Positions 7,154-15,700 of a stretch of 64,000 bases of DNA are shown here, piece after piece (positions within the stretch are counted from its first letter, which is position 1; every line of letters starts with the position of its first letter). The translations under genes and the position numbers were made by a program. The notes beneath the pieces were generated by a model that did no database searches, had not been told where the DNA came from, and was given only the letters and a program-made list of their open reading frames with translations. Source of the stretch: Paracoccus methylovorus (lineage in GTDB: Bacteria; Pseudomonadota; Alphaproteobacteria; Rhodobacterales; Rhodobacteraceae); NCBI RefSeq assembly GCF_016919705.1, contig NZ_CP070368.1, forward strand, positions 1,736,001 through 1,800,000. The letters run 5' to 3'.

Positions 7154-7474
7154 ATGGACAGGAAGCAACAGCTCAGCAACGTCAGCTTCGGGGGTGCGTG
7201 GTCAGAGCAGATCGCCGATGACGAGGCGCTTGCGCTGGCCATGGCCCGCCTAGACGGGGCGGTGATCGATACGCTGGTCGAGGATCTGCGCGGGGATGGT
7301 GAGCTGGAGGCCGCCTTTACCCGCGCCGCCGCCGCGCACCCGAAAGGCTATATGCTCCTGAGGGCGTGGACGCGCGCGCTTGCCATGCCGAACGCCGGCC
7401 TGCGGTCCGCCGAGTTGAAGCGAATCGCTGCTGCCTTGCGGGCTGGCATTGGCGTGAGGCTTCCGAAACCGTGA
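7154..7474 (+). CDS. Small protein divergent from the SOS polymerase, unknown function
   Basis: A 106-residue, Ala-rich, mainly helical soluble protein with AGAGGG 6 bases before the ATG. It starts 20 bases past the LexA box that also controls the divergent polymerase, so it is probably SOS-induced. I do not recognise the family and see no DNA-binding or catalytic motif. The helix RAWTRALAMPNAGLRSAELKR could be a small helical-bundle core. A partner or regulator of the polymerase is one possibility, based on position only. Confidence 0.6.
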   Translation: MDRKQQLSNVSFGGAWSEQIADDEALALAMARLDGAVIDTLVEDLRGDGELEAAFTRAAAAHPKGYMLLRAWTRALAMPNAGLRSAELKRIAAALRAGIGVRLPKP

Positions 7475-7524
7475 CAGATGCTGCGAAGTTCGGGAGATCG
7501 ACCAGGGCCGATGGAGAGGTCAGA

Positions 7525-7968
7525 TTAAAAATTCATACCATTCAAGAAGACCATAAGTTCTCGGGTTTTCTCCACGGCGTCACCGCAAAAACGGAGGAAA
7601 ACTTTTTCTCGGTCTCTGTCCCGTCGGCTCAAATCGAAATCCTTGGTAAGCCGGACCACATGGCGGGAAAGAATTTCTTCATGGATCAATAAGTCAGCCT
7701 TTGAGCTATGCAGCTGAAGGCGGAGGACGCGTAACCAGCCTGCATCTATGTGTCGCCATACACTTACCTGCGTTGTGCCGACTCTCAATGCTAGTTTGGG
7801 ATGATTTTCGAGTATCAGTTCCAACCCTCGCGCTGCTTCTAATACAGCGGGGCCACCCGTTACCAACTTGACGATATTGTCCCTATGTGCCGGTTCCATC
7901 ATTTTGCCATCTCGCCGGTTGACTTCCATATTTTCGATGCATTGCAAGAATTGTCTAGGGCGGATCAT
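7525..7968 (-). CDS. Unrecognised protein next to the attachment site
   Basis: Taken from the ATG at 7968, this is a 147-residue protein rich in Arg, Lys and Leu with no membrane segment. The frame stays open to 8094, and the upstream residues (ALANWPEFQRRSQSL) also look protein-like, so the start may lie further up; no convincing ribosome binding site is seen at any start. GC content is lower than in the chromosome. A stretch PALRVG-like region through QVSVWRHIDAGWLRVLRLQL may be a helical core. It is the last gene before the tRNA and so probably prophage cargo. Function is unknown. Confidence 0.45.
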   Translation of the reverse strand: MIRPRQFLQCIENMEVNRRDGKMMEPAHRDNIVKLVTGGPAVLEAARGLELILENHPKLALRVGTTQVSVWRHIDAGWLRVLRLQLHSSKADLLIHEEILSRHVVRLTKDFDLSRRDRDREKVFLRFCGDAVEKTRELMVFLNGMNF

Positions 7969-8082
7969 CAGAGATTGAGAACGCCGCTGAAATTCTGGCC
8001 AGTTCGCGAGAGCAGGGGCTACATACGCGAGAACACCTATGAGTTTCTCCGCAACCAAACAATGCGGGTTGGAGCGCCCAGA

Positions 8083-8113
8083 GTGCCCCCACATGGTTTC
8101 CCCTTGGGGGCAC
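8083..8113. repeat. Inverted repeat beside the tRNA 3' end
   Basis: An 8-bp perfect dyad, GTGCCCCC / GGGGGCAC, has a 15-base loop. It lies 45 bases downstream of the tRNA 3' end. There is no T tract on the minus strand, so it is not a typical intrinsic terminator; it could aid tRNA processing or be part of a phage attachment region. Confidence 0.35.
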
Positions 8114-8157
8114 CCCTACACTTACCGAATTGTTAAATAAGGTAAATTTAGGGGGTT

Positions 8158-8190
8158 TGGTAGGCCCGGAGGGACTCGAACCCCCAACCA
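8158..8190. other. Candidate phage attachment core (attR) at tRNA 3' end
   Basis: The T arm and acceptor end of the tRNA, the part phages commonly duplicate on integration, sit exactly at the junction between phage-like genes and chromosomal genes. The duplicate needed to prove this would lie left of the window. Confidence 0.4.
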
Positions 8191-8233
8191 AGGCGTTATG
8201 AGCGCCCTGCTCTGACCATTGAGCTACAGGCCC
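8158..8233 (-). tRNA. tRNA-Ile2 (CAU anticodon)
   Basis: A complete 76-base cloverleaf with encoded CCA. The acceptor stem starts GGGCCTG, the D arm has GCTC, the anticodon loop is CTCATAA (anticodon CAT), the T loop is TTCGAGT and the discriminator is A. It is read as the minor isoleucine tRNA rather than elongator Met because C4-G69 and C5-G68 are present in the acceptor stem and the anticodon arm resembles E. coli tRNA-Ile2; TilS uses such features to convert the C34 to lysidine. The 3' end faces the prophage. Confidence 0.9.
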
Positions 8234-8477
8234 CGAACGGCGCCACCATTGGCCGAGCCGGCTCGTTTCGTCAAGGACAAGATCGCCCTTGGCCGGGAAA
8301 GTTGCGGGGGCGCGGCCGTCATAAGCCCTATGATCTGCACGGCTGCCATGTGGATTGGCAACCGCGCAGCCTTCCTGGACAGAGGCTACGCAAAGCTCCC
8401 CAAGACCCGACCGGCACGGGAACCAAGCGCTTCGGTGTCGCGTTCTCTTGGCTCAATAGCCAAGAGGATTTCCCCCC

Positions 8478-9077
8478 ATGTCCGACCTGCTTGTCATTGC
8501 CTTCGACGACGAGGCCACCGGCTTCGAACTGCGCACCGAATTGGTCAAGATGCAGAAGGAGTATCTGATCCAGCTTGAGGATGCCGTAGTCGTCACCCGC
8601 CCCACGGCCGACAATATCCAGTTGCATCAGGCCGTAAACCTGACGACCGCGGGTGCGCTTGGCGGCGGGTTCTGGGGTACGTTGGTGGGGCTGATCTTCC
8701 TCAATCCGCTGATCGGGGCCGCAGTGGGTGCCGGCGCAGGCGCCATTGCCGGCAGGTTTTCGGATATCGGCATCAACGACGATTTCATGCGCGAACTTGG
8801 CCAGTCCATTCCGCCGGGCGGTTCGGCCGTATGCATCCTTGTCCGCAAGATGACCGCCGACAAGGTGCTCGCACGGGTGGAAAGCTTCCGCATCCGGGGG
8901 CGTGTGCTGCAAACATCGCTGCCCGAGGCCGAGGAAGAGCGGCTGCGTCAGGCTTTTGCCGGCGGAGAGTTGGGCTCGGCGCTTGGCATGCCGCAGGTGG
9001 ATCAACCCGCATCTGGCACCGCTTCGGCGGAAATTTCCGCATCTACAGTTACATCCGCGCCCTCAACGCAGGCCTGA
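8478..9077 (+). CDS. DUF1269 domain membrane-associated protein
   Basis: A 199-residue protein of the DUF1269 family. It opens with the characteristic MSDLLVIAFDDEATG strand and an ELVKMQKEYLIQLEDAVVV helix-strand. A glycine-zipper hydrophobic segment follows (residues about 57-95, with repeated GxxxG and Ala/Gly), which probably inserts in the membrane. A soluble strand-helix domain (GGSAVCILVRKMTADKVL) and a Ser/Ala/Pro tail complete it. The biochemical role of the family is unknown. It is the first chromosomal gene after the tRNA. Confidence 0.85.
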   Translation: MSDLLVIAFDDEATGFELRTELVKMQKEYLIQLEDAVVVTRPTADNIQLHQAVNLTTAGALGGGFWGTLVGLIFLNPLIGAAVGAGAGAIAGRFSDIGINDDFMRELGQSIPPGGSAVCILVRKMTADKVLARVESFRIRGRVLQTSLPEAEEERLRQAFAGGELGSALGMPQVDQPASGTASAEISASTVTSAPSTQA

Positions 9078-9116
9078 CGCTTGACGCAGGGGGCATGGGC
9101 GTGACAGGACGCGCCC

Positions 9117-9869
9117 ATGCCCCGCCGCATGGACACACTCGACGAACCCGAGGCGCCGATGCCACGCCGCCGCCGCAGCATGCGCTGGCGGCCGCTGCTG
9201 CGACCGCTGCTGTGGCTGTGGTCCTGGCTTCGCTGGATCGGGTTGCGAATTCTGGCGCTGATGTTCGTGCTGGTCTTTCTGTTTTCCTTTATCAACCCGC
9301 CGACAACCTGGACCATCATTCAGGGCCAGCGCGAATTCCCCGGCCGGCCGGCGCATGAATGGGTCAAGCTGGACCAGATAGCGCCCAATGCGGTGCGCGC
9401 CGTGGTCGCGGCCGAGGACGCCAATTTCTGCAACCACTGGGGTTTCGACATGGTCGAGATCCGCCGGGTCATCGCCTCGGGCTCGGCGCGCGGGGCCTCG
9501 ACCATCACGCAGCAGACGGCGAAGAACGTCTTTCTGTGGCAGGGTCGCAGTTGGCCACGCAAGGTGATGGAGACCGTCTATACCCCGATGATCGAGGCGC
9601 TGTGGTCCAAGCGGCGCATCGTCGAGGTCTATCTGAACATCGCCGAGTTCGGCCGGGGCGTCTTTGGCATCAAGGCGGCGTCGGAATATTACTTCAAGAC
9701 CACGCCCGACAAGCTGACCCTGCGGAAGGCTGCTGCGCTGGCCTCGATCCTGCCCGCGCCGCGCACGCGCAACCCGCAGACCGATTCGGCCCGGACCCGC
9801 TCGATCATCAGCGGGGCCGAGACGATCCGGGCGGATGGCCGCGACTCCTGCCTCAGGCTCGGGCGCTGA
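9117..9869 (+). CDS. mtgA: Monofunctional biosynthetic peptidoglycan transglycosylase
   Basis: A 250-residue GT51 enzyme that polymerises lipid II into glycan strands at the inner membrane. After a basic N-terminus, one membrane helix lies at residues about 45-62 (LRILALMFVLVFLFSF). The catalytic motif VVAAEDANFCNHWGFD with the essential Glu follows, then GASTITQQTAKNVFLW with the conserved Gln-Gln-Thr-Lys, then KRRIVEVYLNIAEFGRGVFG and AALASILPAP. Length and motif order are typical of MtgA. The start is uncertain by a few residues (a second ATG is at 9129). Confidence 0.93.
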   Translation: MPRRMDTLDEPEAPMPRRRRSMRWRPLLRPLLWLWSWLRWIGLRILALMFVLVFLFSFINPPTTWTIIQGQREFPGRPAHEWVKLDQIAPNAVRAVVAAEDANFCNHWGFDMVEIRRVIASGSARGASTITQQTAKNVFLWQGRSWPRKVMETVYTPMIEALWSKRRIVEVYLNIAEFGRGVFGIKAASEYYFKTTPDKLTLRKAAALASILPAPRTRNPQTDSARTRSIISGAETIRADGRDSCLRLGR

Positions 9870-9954
9870 TCCGCCCTGCCCCGCCATGGCGGTTGAAACC
9901 GCGGCGCGGCGGGCGTATCAACCATAAGCCCGAGAACGAACCGGTTTTCCCCTT

Positions 9955-10644
9955 ATGAATACTCCCTCGCCCAGCTCCACGATTCGCCTTTACCACGTCG
10001 CCCTGTCGCCCTTTTGCCGCAAGGTCCGGCTGGTGCTGGCCGAAAAGCGGATCGAGGTCGAACTGGTCGAAGATCGCTTCTGGGAGCCCGGCTCGGAAAT
10101 CATGCGGCGCAATCCGGCGGGGAAACTGCCGGTGCTGCGCATGGACGGACGGCTTTTGGCCGAAAGTCAGGCGATCTGCGAATATCTGGACGAGATCCAG
10201 CCGCAACCCGCGCTGATGCCGGCGTTGCCGGCCGAGCGTTACGAGGTGCGCCGCCTTTGCGCCTGGTTCGACGACAAGTTCAACGCCGAGGTGACAAGGC
10301 CGGTGATGAACGAGCGGGTGTGGAAAAAGGTCATGCGCCTTGGCTATCCGGATTCGCGCACGGTCAAAAGCGGGCTGTCGGCGATCCGCTATCATCTCGA
10401 TTATATGAAAAGCCTGCTGGAACATCGCCGGTGGCTTGCGGGCGACGTGATGACGCTGGCCGATTTCACGGCCGCCGCACATCTGTCCTGCCTCGATTAT
10501 ATCTCGGACGTGGACTGGACCTATTCGACCGAGGTTCAGGAATGGTACGCCAAGATCAAGTCGCGCCCCGCCTTCCGCAGCCTTCTTGCCGATCACCTGC
10601 CGGGCGTGCATCCGGCGCCGCATTATGCGCTGCTCGACTTCTAG
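9955..10644 (+). CDS. GST-fold protein, FzlA-like
   Basis: A 229-residue glutathione transferase-fold protein. The N-terminal thioredoxin-like part begins [22 protein letters not shown] and includes NPAGKLPVL and [11 protein letters not shown]; the helical C-terminal part contains [19 protein letters not shown]. The distinctive C-terminus ([27 protein letters not shown]) and the adjacent queG gene resemble FzlA of Caulobacter, a GST-like protein that binds FtsZ and is needed for constriction. The FzlA reading is from memory of the family; an ordinary GST is the alternative. The stop overlaps the likely queG start. Confidence 0.8.
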   Translation: MNTPSPSSTIRLYHVALSPFCRKVRLVLAEKRIEVELVEDRFWEPGSEIMRRNPAGKLPVLRMDGRLLAESQAICEYLDEIQPQPALMPALPAERYEVRRLCAWFDDKFNAEVTRPVMNERVWKKVMRLGYPDSRTVKSGLSAIRYHLDYMKSLLEHRRWLAGDVMTLADFTAAAHLSCLDYISDVDWTYSTEVQEWYAKIKSRPAFRSLLADHLPGVHPAPHYALLDF

Positions 10645-11677
10645 ATTGTCCGATCCGGCGGAAATCCGGTCGCGACTGGAACAGCAGGCAGGGGCCGAGG
10701 GATTCTCGGCCCTTGGCATCTGCGCCCTCGACGCCAACCCGCAACTGCCCGAGCGGCTGGCCCAGTTTCTGGAAAAGGGCCGGCACGGCCAGATGGGCTG
10801 GATGGCCGAGCGGACGCATTGGCGCGCCTCGCCCGCAGATCTGTGGCCCGAGGCGCGCTCGGTCATCATGCTGGCCGAGCTTTACACCCCCGAGCATGAC
10901 CCGACCGAGATCATCCGCCACAAGGATCGCGGCGCAGTCAGCGTCTACGCGCAGGGCAAGGACTACCACGATCTGGTCAAGAAACGGCTCAAGCGGCTTG
11001 GCGGCTGGCTGGTCGGGCTGACAGGTTGCGAGATCAAGGTCTTTGTCGATACCGCCCCGGTGATGGAGAAACCGCTGGCTCAGGCGGCAGGGCTGGGCTG
11101 GCAGGGCAAGCATACCAACCTGCTGTCGCGCGAACTGGGAAGCTGGTTTTTCCTGGGCGCGATATTCACGACGCTGGACCTGCCCAAGGATGGGGCCGAA
11201 CGCTCGCATTGCGGATCGTGCCGGGCCTGCCTAGACGCCTGCCCGACCGGGGCTTTCCCCGCGCCCTATCAGTTGGATGCGCGACGGTGCATTTCCTATC
11301 TGACCATCGAACACAAGGGCCCGGTCGATCCCGAGTTGCGGCCGATGCTAGGCAACCGCATCTATGGCTGCGACGATTGCCTTGCCGCCTGCCCGTGGAA
11401 CAAATTCGCGCAGTCGGCGACCGAAATGCGCTATCACGGGCCGCATGGTGGCCCGGCGCTGGCAGAGTTGGCGGTCCTGGACGATGCCGCATTCCGCGAG
11501 CGTTTTTCAGGCAGCCCGATCAAGCGCATCGGACGCGACCGCATGGTGCGCAATGTGCTTTACGCAATCGGCAATTCGGGGCTTGCACATCTGCGCCCGG
11601 TCGCCGAATCCTTGGCGGATGACCCCGACCCTGCGGTCGCCGATGCGGCACGCTGGGCATGCGAGCGATTGCGATGA
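10625..11677 (+). CDS. queG: Epoxyqueuosine reductase
   Basis: A 350-residue cobalamin-dependent iron-sulfur enzyme that performs the last step of queuosine synthesis in tRNA. Two 4Fe-4S ligand sets are visible: [16 protein letters not shown], then [14 protein letters not shown]. The region [26 protein letters not shown], including the conserved Asp, fits the family, and the C-terminus shows a short HEAT-like repeat ([12 protein letters not shown]). The start is placed at ATG 10625, overlapping the previous gene by 20 bases; a TTG at 10646 directly after that gene's stop is an alternative. Coupled to the upstream gene. Confidence 0.93.
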   Translation: MRCSTSRLSDPAEIRSRLEQQAGAEGFSALGICALDANPQLPERLAQFLEKGRHGQMGWMAERTHWRASPADLWPEARSVIMLAELYTPEHDPTEIIRHKDRGAVSVYAQGKDYHDLVKKRLKRLGGWLVGLTGCEIKVFVDTAPVMEKPLAQAAGLGWQGKHTNLLSRELGSWFFLGAIFTTLDLPKDGAERSHCGSCRACLDACPTGAFPAPYQLDARRCISYLTIEHKGPVDPELRPMLGNRIYGCDDCLAACPWNKFAQSATEMRYHGPHGGPALAELAVLDDAAFRERFSGSPIKRIGRDRMVRNVLYAIGNSGLAHLRPVAESLADDPDPAVADAARWACERLR

Positions 11678-12615
11678 TCCACACCCCACCAAGCCCGCTG
11701 CGCGGCATCTTGCTAAAATGCCTCAGCGTGCTGGTGTTCACCATCATGGCTTCGATCGTCAAGGCAACCGCCGACGGGGGGCTTGGCGTGCCGCCGGGGC
11801 AACAGGTGTTTTTCCGTTCGCTGTTCGCCATTCCGGTCATTCTGGTCTGGCTGGCGTTTCGGCACGAACTGGGTATCGGCCTGCGGACTTTTCGGCCCAT
11901 GGGGCATTTCTATCGCGGCATCATCGGCACCGCCGCCATGGGGCTGGGTTTCTGGGCGCTGGCCTTGCTGCCTTTCCCCGAGGTCACGGCCCTGGGCTAT
12001 GCCGCACCGCTGCTGACCGTGATCTTTGCCGCCATGTTCCTTGGCGAAGACGTACGGCTGTTTCGCCTGTCCATGGTGATGCTGGGCTTGCTCGGCGTCG
12101 TCATCGTGCTGTCTCCGCGCCTGACCTTTGGCGGTGAAATGGGCTATAAGGAAAGCTTGGGCGCGATGGTCACGCTGTCGGGCGCAGCCTGCGCGGCGCT
12201 GGCGCAGATATTCGTGCGCAAGCTGGTGCAAGAGGAACGCACCTCGGCCATCGTCTTCTGGTTCTCGGTGACATCGACGTTGCTTGGCCTGTTGACCCTG
12301 CCCTTTGGCTGGGTGCTGCCCGACGCCCCGACCACCGCACTGCTGGTCACGATCGGGCTATTGGGCGGGCTGGGGCAGATCCTGCTGACCTCGGCCTATC
12401 GCTATGCCGACGCGTCGCTGGTGGCACCCTTTGAATATGCCTCGATGCTGCTGGCACTGCTGATCGGCTGGTTCATTTTCGACGAGGCACCAACGGTGGT
12501 CATGTTGATCGGCGCAACGCTGGTTATCACCGCCGGCATCCTGATCATCTGGCGCGAACGGCAACTCGGGTTGGAGCGCAACCGCCAGCGCAAGGCCATG
12601 ACCCCGCAGGGCTAG
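11674..12615 (+). CDS. DMT-superfamily (EamA) transporter
   Basis: A 313-residue inner-membrane protein with about ten hydrophobic segments in two EamA repeats (residues about 10-140 and 155-290). The second repeat includes [29 protein letters not shown], a classic DMT signature. The family exports or imports small metabolites; the substrate is not evident. The start ATG at 11674 overlaps the queG stop in ATGA, so translation is probably coupled. The stop overlaps the stop of the opposing sulfotransferase in CTAG. Confidence 0.9.
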   Translation: MIHTPPSPLRGILLKCLSVLVFTIMASIVKATADGGLGVPPGQQVFFRSLFAIPVILVWLAFRHELGIGLRTFRPMGHFYRGIIGTAAMGLGFWALALLPFPEVTALGYAAPLLTVIFAAMFLGEDVRLFRLSMVMLGLLGVVIVLSPRLTFGGEMGYKESLGAMVTLSGAACAALAQIFVRKLVQEERTSAIVFWFSVTSTLLGLLTLPFGWVLPDAPTTALLVTIGLLGGLGQILLTSAYRYADASLVAPFEYASMLLALLIGWFIFDEAPTVVMLIGATLVITAGILIIWRERQLGLERNRQRKAMTPQG

Positions 12616-14009
12616 GGCCGACCGGCAAAGCCAAAGGCGACATAGTCGCGCAAATACACTTTTTTCGCAGCGGCACGCAGTTCCTGATCGTTCAGGAAAT
12701 CCGGGATGGCCGCGGGATTTGGGAAATCCGCAGGCGTCTTGATCCCAACCCCTTGGGCAAACCATGGCAGGTCGCGGGGCAAATCCGCCTCGCGCAGCAC
12801 CATGTCGGGCGCGCCAAAACGGGCAAATCCCGCCAACACCTCGGACTGACTGGCCCAGCCGGGATAGGTCGGCAGCGTCGTCTGCCCGTTCAGGTTGCGG
12901 CGCAAAAAGTCCAGAAAGGCCGCAAACAGTTCGGCCTTGCGGCCCTGATCCAGCGCGGCCAGCCCTTCTTCGGACGGCAAGGGCACGCGATGGATCTGGC
13001 GCATCAGATCGCGCAACTCGGCCTGCTGCCTGCCCCGAAGCAGCGCTTCAAACGCATCCCACGCGCGCAGCAACGGGTGGCGCAAGACGGTAAAGCTGCG
13101 ATGGCCGACATGCTGGCGCTTCCATTGGCGCAGGCTGTTTTGGTTGAAATCGCCCGCGACCTCGCCCATGCGCCGCAGCCAGTCCGACACCGCGCCGGTC
13201 GGACCGCCCTTGATGGGCATGAAGATCATTCCACTGCCCACCTCGGCCCCCAGGAACGAAGGCACGGCCGGCCCCTTGCGCGGTTCGAAATTCGGGATGC
13301 GGCGCAACATGAACGGGTCCAGACGGGCAAGCTCCGCCTGCATGTCGTCGAAGTTCTCGACCTTTTCGGACAGTTCGCGCGGGTTCTGCGGCACCTGATC
13401 GCTGGCAGGCTCGACCCGTTCCAGATCGGTGCGGCCCAGCCAATGCAGCAGGCCGGTCATCACCGCGGCATCGCGCAGATCCTCGTATCCCAGCCAGAAC
13501 GCGGCCTGACCGGTTACTTGCAAGCGGTGCATGATCTTGAACTGGAATTCCTCGATCTCTCCGGTCACCCGGCAGAATTCGGCGCCATCGAAACGCACCG
13601 CGGCCGGAATCGCGGTTTCGGTTTCGTTCAGCTTCCACTGGTTGGTGGCACGCGCCAGTTCGGTCGAGACATAGCTGTCCACCGGATTGCGGGTCAGGAT
13701 GATCTTGGCGCAGGCCCGGTCCGCCATGATGGCATCAAAGACGCGCGGGTCATGGTCGTGGAAATAGCGAAACCCCGACAAATGGTTCGGCTTGTCGAAA
13801 AGGGCGGCCAGCAGCCGGTGCGGATCGGCCTCGCGTTCGGCCATGGTGATGCCCTTGAGCTCATCCTTGTCGGGCCAGCCCATCATGTAGGGGTTGAACG
13901 CCTCACCAAAGCAGGTGACGCGCTTGACGGCATTCAGCGTCGCCTCCAGCAGGTTCGAGCCGGTGCGCATCTCGGCGAAGATGACGAAACTGCGGAAAGG
14001 CTGGGTCAT
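12612..14009 (-). CDS. PAPS-type sulfotransferase (NodH/LPS sulfotransferase-like)
   Basis: A 465-residue enzyme predicted to transfer sulfate from PAPS to a glycan. The 5'-phosphosulfate loop is visible at residues 14-22 (MRTGSNLLE) and the 3'-phosphate site at about 106-115 (LTRNPVDSYVS). The length is about twice the core domain. The second half contains a further sulfotransferase-like segment, HRSFTVLRHPLLRAWDAF (about residue 304 onward), so it may be a tandem protein. Its start overlaps the GT14 gene stop in ATGA and it is the last gene of the minus-strand glycan block. CysQ, which removes the by-product PAP, is encoded at the head of the same block. Confidence 0.82.
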   Translation of the reverse strand: MTQPFRSFVIFAEMRTGSNLLEATLNAVKRVTCFGEAFNPYMMGWPDKDELKGITMAEREADPHRLLAALFDKPNHLSGFRYFHDHDPRVFDAIMADRACAKIILTRNPVDSYVSTELARATNQWKLNETETAIPAAVRFDGAEFCRVTGEIEEFQFKIMHRLQVTGQAAFWLGYEDLRDAAVMTGLLHWLGRTDLERVEPASDQVPQNPRELSEKVENFDDMQAELARLDPFMLRRIPNFEPRKGPAVPSFLGAEVGSGMIFMPIKGGPTGAVSDWLRRMGEVAGDFNQNSLRQWKRQHVGHRSFTVLRHPLLRAWDAFEALLRGRQQAELRDLMRQIHRVPLPSEEGLAALDQGRKAELFAAFLDFLRRNLNGQTTLPTYPGWASQSEVLAGFARFGAPDMVLREADLPRDLPWFAQGVGIKTPADFPNPAAIPDFLNDQELRAAAKKVYLRDYVAFGFAGRP

Positions 14010-15700
14010 GGTGCAGGGTTTCCTTGGGCAGTCGGCGGTTCGGGATTGGTGGCGGGGAAATCCCCCATCAGTTGCGGGCGTAGCCCCGCATTGCGCAGCC
14101 TTTGCAGAAAGCGCCCCATGCCGGCAATCTCGCGCATGGGCGGCAGATCGTTGGCAGTATCGGGATTGCCGCCCAAACGGTGCAGGATCGCCCCCAGCAC
14201 GGCCGAGGGTCGGGCGCAGAAATCGGCCAGGTCCCAGATCTGCGTCTGCGCCTTGAGCCAGACCGAGTTCAGCACCTCCATCTGCGCAAGTTCGGTGCGT
14301 TGAAGAATGGCCGCAACACGACGAATATCGTCAAAAGGCATGTCGGAATGCAGCAGCGGCACCACCCACGCCCCGGTGATGACAAAGATGCGCGCATTCG
14401 GATCGGTGGCGAGAAACCAGTTCATATCCTGTTCGTCGCGCGGGCTGAACTGCCAGACCTGCATCCGTCGGGTGATGCGGATCAGGTTGGCCAGAAAGCC
14501 GCGTTGGTCAAGATCACGCAGCACCGCACTGTCTGAAAGCGCGCCCGGCCCGATCGGCTGGCGGCCGGCGAATTCCACGCCATGCACGGCAAAGACATGC
14601 CCATGCACATCGGCGTCGATTCGACTGGCGAGCCAAGGCTCAAACCCGGGAAACAGGTCGGTAAAGCCTTGAAACAGCGCATAGGGGGCCGAGGTCTTGC
14701 CGTTCTCGCGGTCTTTCAGCGGAAAGCGGCTTTGCATGTAAAGCCCCGGACGGCCAAGCCGGCGCCGGGTCACCGCATGGCTGATGATGCGGTCCACCCG
14801 CCCGGGGCGCGGCTCGGCAGCCGAGGGTTTGTTGCTGCAAGAATAAGGAAAATGCTGATAAAGGCCGCGCGCGCCGCGCCAGATCTTGCGCGCGACAAAG
14901 CAGCGCGATTGCTGCAACAGCTCGCGATGATCGTCGTAAAAGATATAGGGTTTGCCCTGATCGTCGAACTTGGCCAGCGTCAGCGAGCGGCTTTCGATAT
15001 GCGTGGAATGCCGCCGGGCAAGCGTCTGGAAATAGCTTTCATCCGGGATCCAGACCCGGTTGAAATAGCGGTCGAACTCTTGCCGGCGCGGATCGTTCAG
15101 GATCGCATGCAGCGTCGCCCGCGTCAGGCACCACCATTGCGAACCCAGATGCGGCACCAAACCCTGCGGAATGCGGCGGCTTACCTGCAGCCGGCGCTGC
15201 AGCTCGACATAGCGGTCGAAAAGCTTGCGCTGCCGCCGGAACGAGAACGGAAAACGCAGGGTAAAGCGTTCCTCGTTCAGCCCTCCCACGGTCCAGCCGA
15301 CATCCTCGGCCGTCACGCTTTCGATGAAATCACGCCCCGGGTGCAAAGCAAGATAAGCGCAGATATCCCGCACCGGCCGCAACGGCAGGCAAGCACCCGA
15401 GACGACCAGAACATGCGTCACATCCTTAAAGCCCGCCAGCAGCAGGCCGGCCGCGTCCTGCGTGGCGCGCACCAGACTGAAGCTGCCCCATTCGCAGTCA
15501 TGGCGCGGGCTGAACAGCACCTGCGGCAGTTCCGCAAGCTCGGCTCGCATTGCCTCAATCGCATCTGCCGGGGTCTTGGCGTCGATATGGACCGACACCG
15601 CAGCGCCACCCTGCGCCCAGACCCGCGCCACGCCGGCGGCGATGCGCAGCTCCTCGTGGCACAGCATGACCACGCCCAGCCTGACCGGCGCGGCGCTCAT
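14006..15700 (-). CDS. GT14 core-2/I-branching-type glycosyltransferase, Rhodobacterales form
   Basis: A 564-residue protein. The N-terminal 290 residues match the Branch (GT14) fold: LGVVMLCHEEL, VHIDAKT, a FSPRHDCEWGSFSLVRATQDA segment, VVSGACLPLRP, LGSQWWCLTRA and PDESYFQTL. GT14 enzymes add beta-linked GlcNAc or xylose. The C-terminal half is a separate soluble domain of the kind found with this enzyme in Rhodobacterales (DUF5928-like). No signal or membrane segment is seen, so it acts in the cytoplasm on a nucleotide-sugar donor. It is joined by ATGA overlaps to the GT upstream and the sulfotransferase downstream, which suggests one pathway. Confidence 0.82.
   Translation of the reverse strand: MSAAPVRLGVVMLCHEELRIAAGVARVWAQGGAAVSVHIDAKTPADAIEAMRAELAELPQVLFSPRHDCEWGSFSLVRATQDAAGLLLAGFKDVTHVLVVSGACLPLRPVRDICAYLALHPGRDFIESVTAEDVGWTVGGLNEERFTLRFPFSFRRQRKLFDRYVELQRRLQVSRRIPQGLVPHLGSQWWCLTRATLHAILNDPRRQEFDRYFNRVWIPDESYFQTLARRHSTHIESRSLTLAKFDDQGKPYIFYDDHRELLQQSRCFVARKIWRGARGLYQHFPYSCSNKPSAAEPRPGRVDRIISHAVTRRRLGRPGLYMQSRFPLKDRENGKTSAPYALFQGFTDLFPGFEPWLASRIDADVHGHVFAVHGVEFAGRQPIGPGALSDSAVLRDLDQRGFLANLIRITRRMQVWQFSPRDEQDMNWFLATDPNARIFVITGAWVVPLLHSDMPFDDIRRVAAILQRTELAQMEVLNSVWLKAQTQIWDLADFCARPSAVLGAILHRLGGNPDTANDLPPMREIAGMGRFLQRLRNAGLRPQLMGDFPATNPEPPTAQGNPAP

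Larger units (their letters stand above)
1..8157. mobile_element. Right end of a prophage abutting tRNA-Ile2
   Basis: The segment carries phage late genes in order: the end of a tail-tip or fibre protein, small phage proteins, an endolysin with peptidoglycan-binding domain and a holin-like protein. These are followed by cargo genes (lipocalin, SRAP protein, Y-family polymerase, unknowns). It stops at the 3' end of a tRNA gene, a standard phage attachment position, and housekeeping genes follow on the other side. Base composition is uneven, with AT-richer genes at 3717-4217, 5039-5782 and 7525-7968. No integrase or capsid gene is visible, so the rest would lie left of the window. The exact right boundary is inferred because the second copy of the attachment core cannot be seen. 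Confidence 0.72.
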
